Assembly: GCA_003158415.1 (NCBI GenBank)
Contig: PMJA01000199.1
Location: 1-6,467, forward strand
Direction: 5' to 3'
DNA: 6,467 nucleotides
DNA from: Methylobacter sp.
GTDB taxonomy: Bacteria; Pseudomonadota; Gammaproteobacteria; Methylococcales; Methylomonadaceae
In this document: positions 5,481-6,467 of the stretch, one piece after another
Numbering within the stretch: position 1 is the first letter of the stretch
Layout of the letters: every line of letters starts with the position of its first letter
The notes under the pieces: model-generated
Seen by the model: only the letters and a program-made list of their open reading frames with translations
What the model was told of the DNA's origin: nothing
Database searches by the model: none
Program-made: the position numbers and the translations under genes

Positions 5481-6467
5481 GTGAGAAAACAATTTAAACT
5501 CCACAGCCGCTTCAAGCCCGCCGGTGACCAGCCTACCGCCATCAAAGCCCTGGTCGAAGGCTTAAGCGACGGCGAGGTGCATCAAACCTTGCTGGGTGTA
5601 ACCGGTTCCGGCAAAACCTTCACCATCGCCAATGTCATTAACGAAGTGCAGCGTCCGGCGATGATTATGGCGCCCAATAAAACGCTGGCCGCGCAGTTAT
5701 ACGGCGAAATGAAAGAGTTTTTCCCGGAAAACAGCGTCGAGTATTTTGTCTCCTATTACGACTATTACCAGCCGGAGGCTTATGTACCTGCATCCGATAC
5801 CTTTATCGATAAAGATGCGGCGATCAACGAGCATATCGAACAAATGCGCCTGTCGGCGACCAAGGCCTTAATCGAACGGCAAGATTCCATCGTCGTGGCC
5901 ACGGTGTCGGCGATCTACGGTCTGGGCGAGCCGGAATCGTACTTCAAAATGGTGTTGCATCTGGTCAAAGGCGACCTGATCAACCAGCGCGCCATTCTGC
6001 GCCGCTTGGCGGAAATGCAATACACGCGCAACGATGTTGAATTGCGCCGGGCGACTTACCGCGTGCGCGGCGAGGTCATCGATATATTCCCTGCCGAATC
6101 GGACAGCGCCGCCTTACGGGTGGAATTATTCGATGACGAAGTCGAGCGTTTGTCCTTGTTCGACCCGCTGACCGGCGAGATACTGCGACGGCTGGCGCGT
6201 TACACCGTTTACCCCAAAAGCCATTACGTCACGCCCAGAGAGCAGTTATTGTCGGCGGTTGAATCCATCAAGATCGAACTTAAGGAGCGCCTTAAACAGC
6301 TGCGTTCATTGAACAAGCTAGTGGAAGCGCAGCGGCTGGAGCAGCGCACCTTGTTCGATATAGAAATGATTTTGGAAGTGGGGTATTGCTCCGGCATTGA
6401 AAACTATTCCCGGTATTTGTCGGGTAGAGGGGCAGGGGAGTCACCGCCCACCATGTTCGATTATCTG
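5481..6467 (+). CDS. uvrB: UvrABC excinuclease subunit B (N-terminal half; cut by window edge)
   Basis: The damage-verifying helicase-like subunit of nucleotide excision repair, which is loaded by UvrA, checks the lesion with its beta-hairpin and recruits UvrC. The first 329 residues are present, about half of the usual 670. Walker A is GVTGSGKT (39-46, Lys45). The beta-hairpin region [16 protein letters not shown] (88-103) keeps Tyr92, 93, 95, 96 and 101, in the same numbering as E. coli. LGEPESY and [15 protein letters not shown] follow, through the UvrA-binding domain to [17 protein letters not shown] near the end. The window stops just before the expected Walker B DESH. The start must be GTG at 5481: an in-frame TAA lies directly before it (5478-5480), the next Met is far inside the conserved core, and GAGA at 5471-5474 gives a modest ribosome site. 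Divergent from aspC. No LexA-type CTG-N10-CAG box was found between them. Confidence 0.97.
   Translation, partial: MRKQFKLHSRFKPAGDQPTAIKALVEGLSDGEVHQTLLGVTGSGKTFTIANVINEVQRPAMIMAPNKTLAAQLYGEMKEFFPENSVEYFVSYYDYYQPEAYVPASDTFIDKDAAINEHIEQMRLSATKALIERQDSIVVATVSAIYGLGEPESYFKMVLHLVKGDLINQRAILRRLAEMQYTRNDVELRRATYRVRGEVIDIFPAESDSAALRVELFDDEVERLSLFDPLTGEILRRLARYTVYPKSHYVTPREQLLSAVESIKIELKERLKQLRSLNKLVEAQRLEQRTLFDIEMILEVGYCSGIENYSRYLSGRGAGESPPTMFDYL

Noticed and set aside
1..6467. Insertion sequences, CRISPR array, tRNA or rRNA genes
   Set aside because: No transposase, spaced direct repeats, terminal inverted repeats or RNA gene signatures were found.

Overview
The window looks like a chromosomal segment of a gammaproteobacterium. 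UvrB is very close to the enterobacterial protein as I remember it, the GC content is moderate, and there is an exosortase A/PEP-CTERM-type glycosyltransferase. The mix is what I would expect in a methanotroph-like (Methylococcales) genome, but the genus is inference only. All genes except uvrB point left (minus strand).

Layout from right to left: uvrB (plus strand, GTG start, cut by the right edge) and a class I aspartate aminotransferase gene (minus) diverge from a 104-bp intergenic region. Left of the aminotransferase is a 279-bp non-coding region holding a GC-rich hairpin, a sigma70-like promoter, a 14-bp palindrome and two small tandem hairpins. This region leads a tight leftward operon: (1) a 190-aa twin-arginine-signal protein, 16 bp before (2) a 99-aa stand-alone PqqD-like protein, overlapping by 4 bp (3) a 301-aa HprK-related kinase, overlapping by 4 bp (4) a 362-aa nucleotidyltransferase-fold protein. 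After a further 53 bp comes (5) a GT4 glycosyltransferase of the exosortase A-associated type, running off the left edge.

Genes 2-4 match the three-gene 'HPr-rel-A' cassette (PqqD-like peptide-binding protein, HprK-related kinase A, nucleotidyltransferase), which is known mainly from comparative genomics and, as far as I know, has no demonstrated biochemistry. The most interesting point is the Tat-signal protein heading the operon. It is Ser/Thr-rich with four cysteines, has no enzymatic motif I recognise, and is the natural candidate for the target that the PqqD-like protein binds and the kinase and nucleotidyltransferase modify in the cytoplasm before folded export. The exosortase-type glycosyltransferase next door suggests a link to the cell surface or exopolysaccharide. 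That functional model is inference. The aminotransferase and uvrB are housekeeping genes that flank it.
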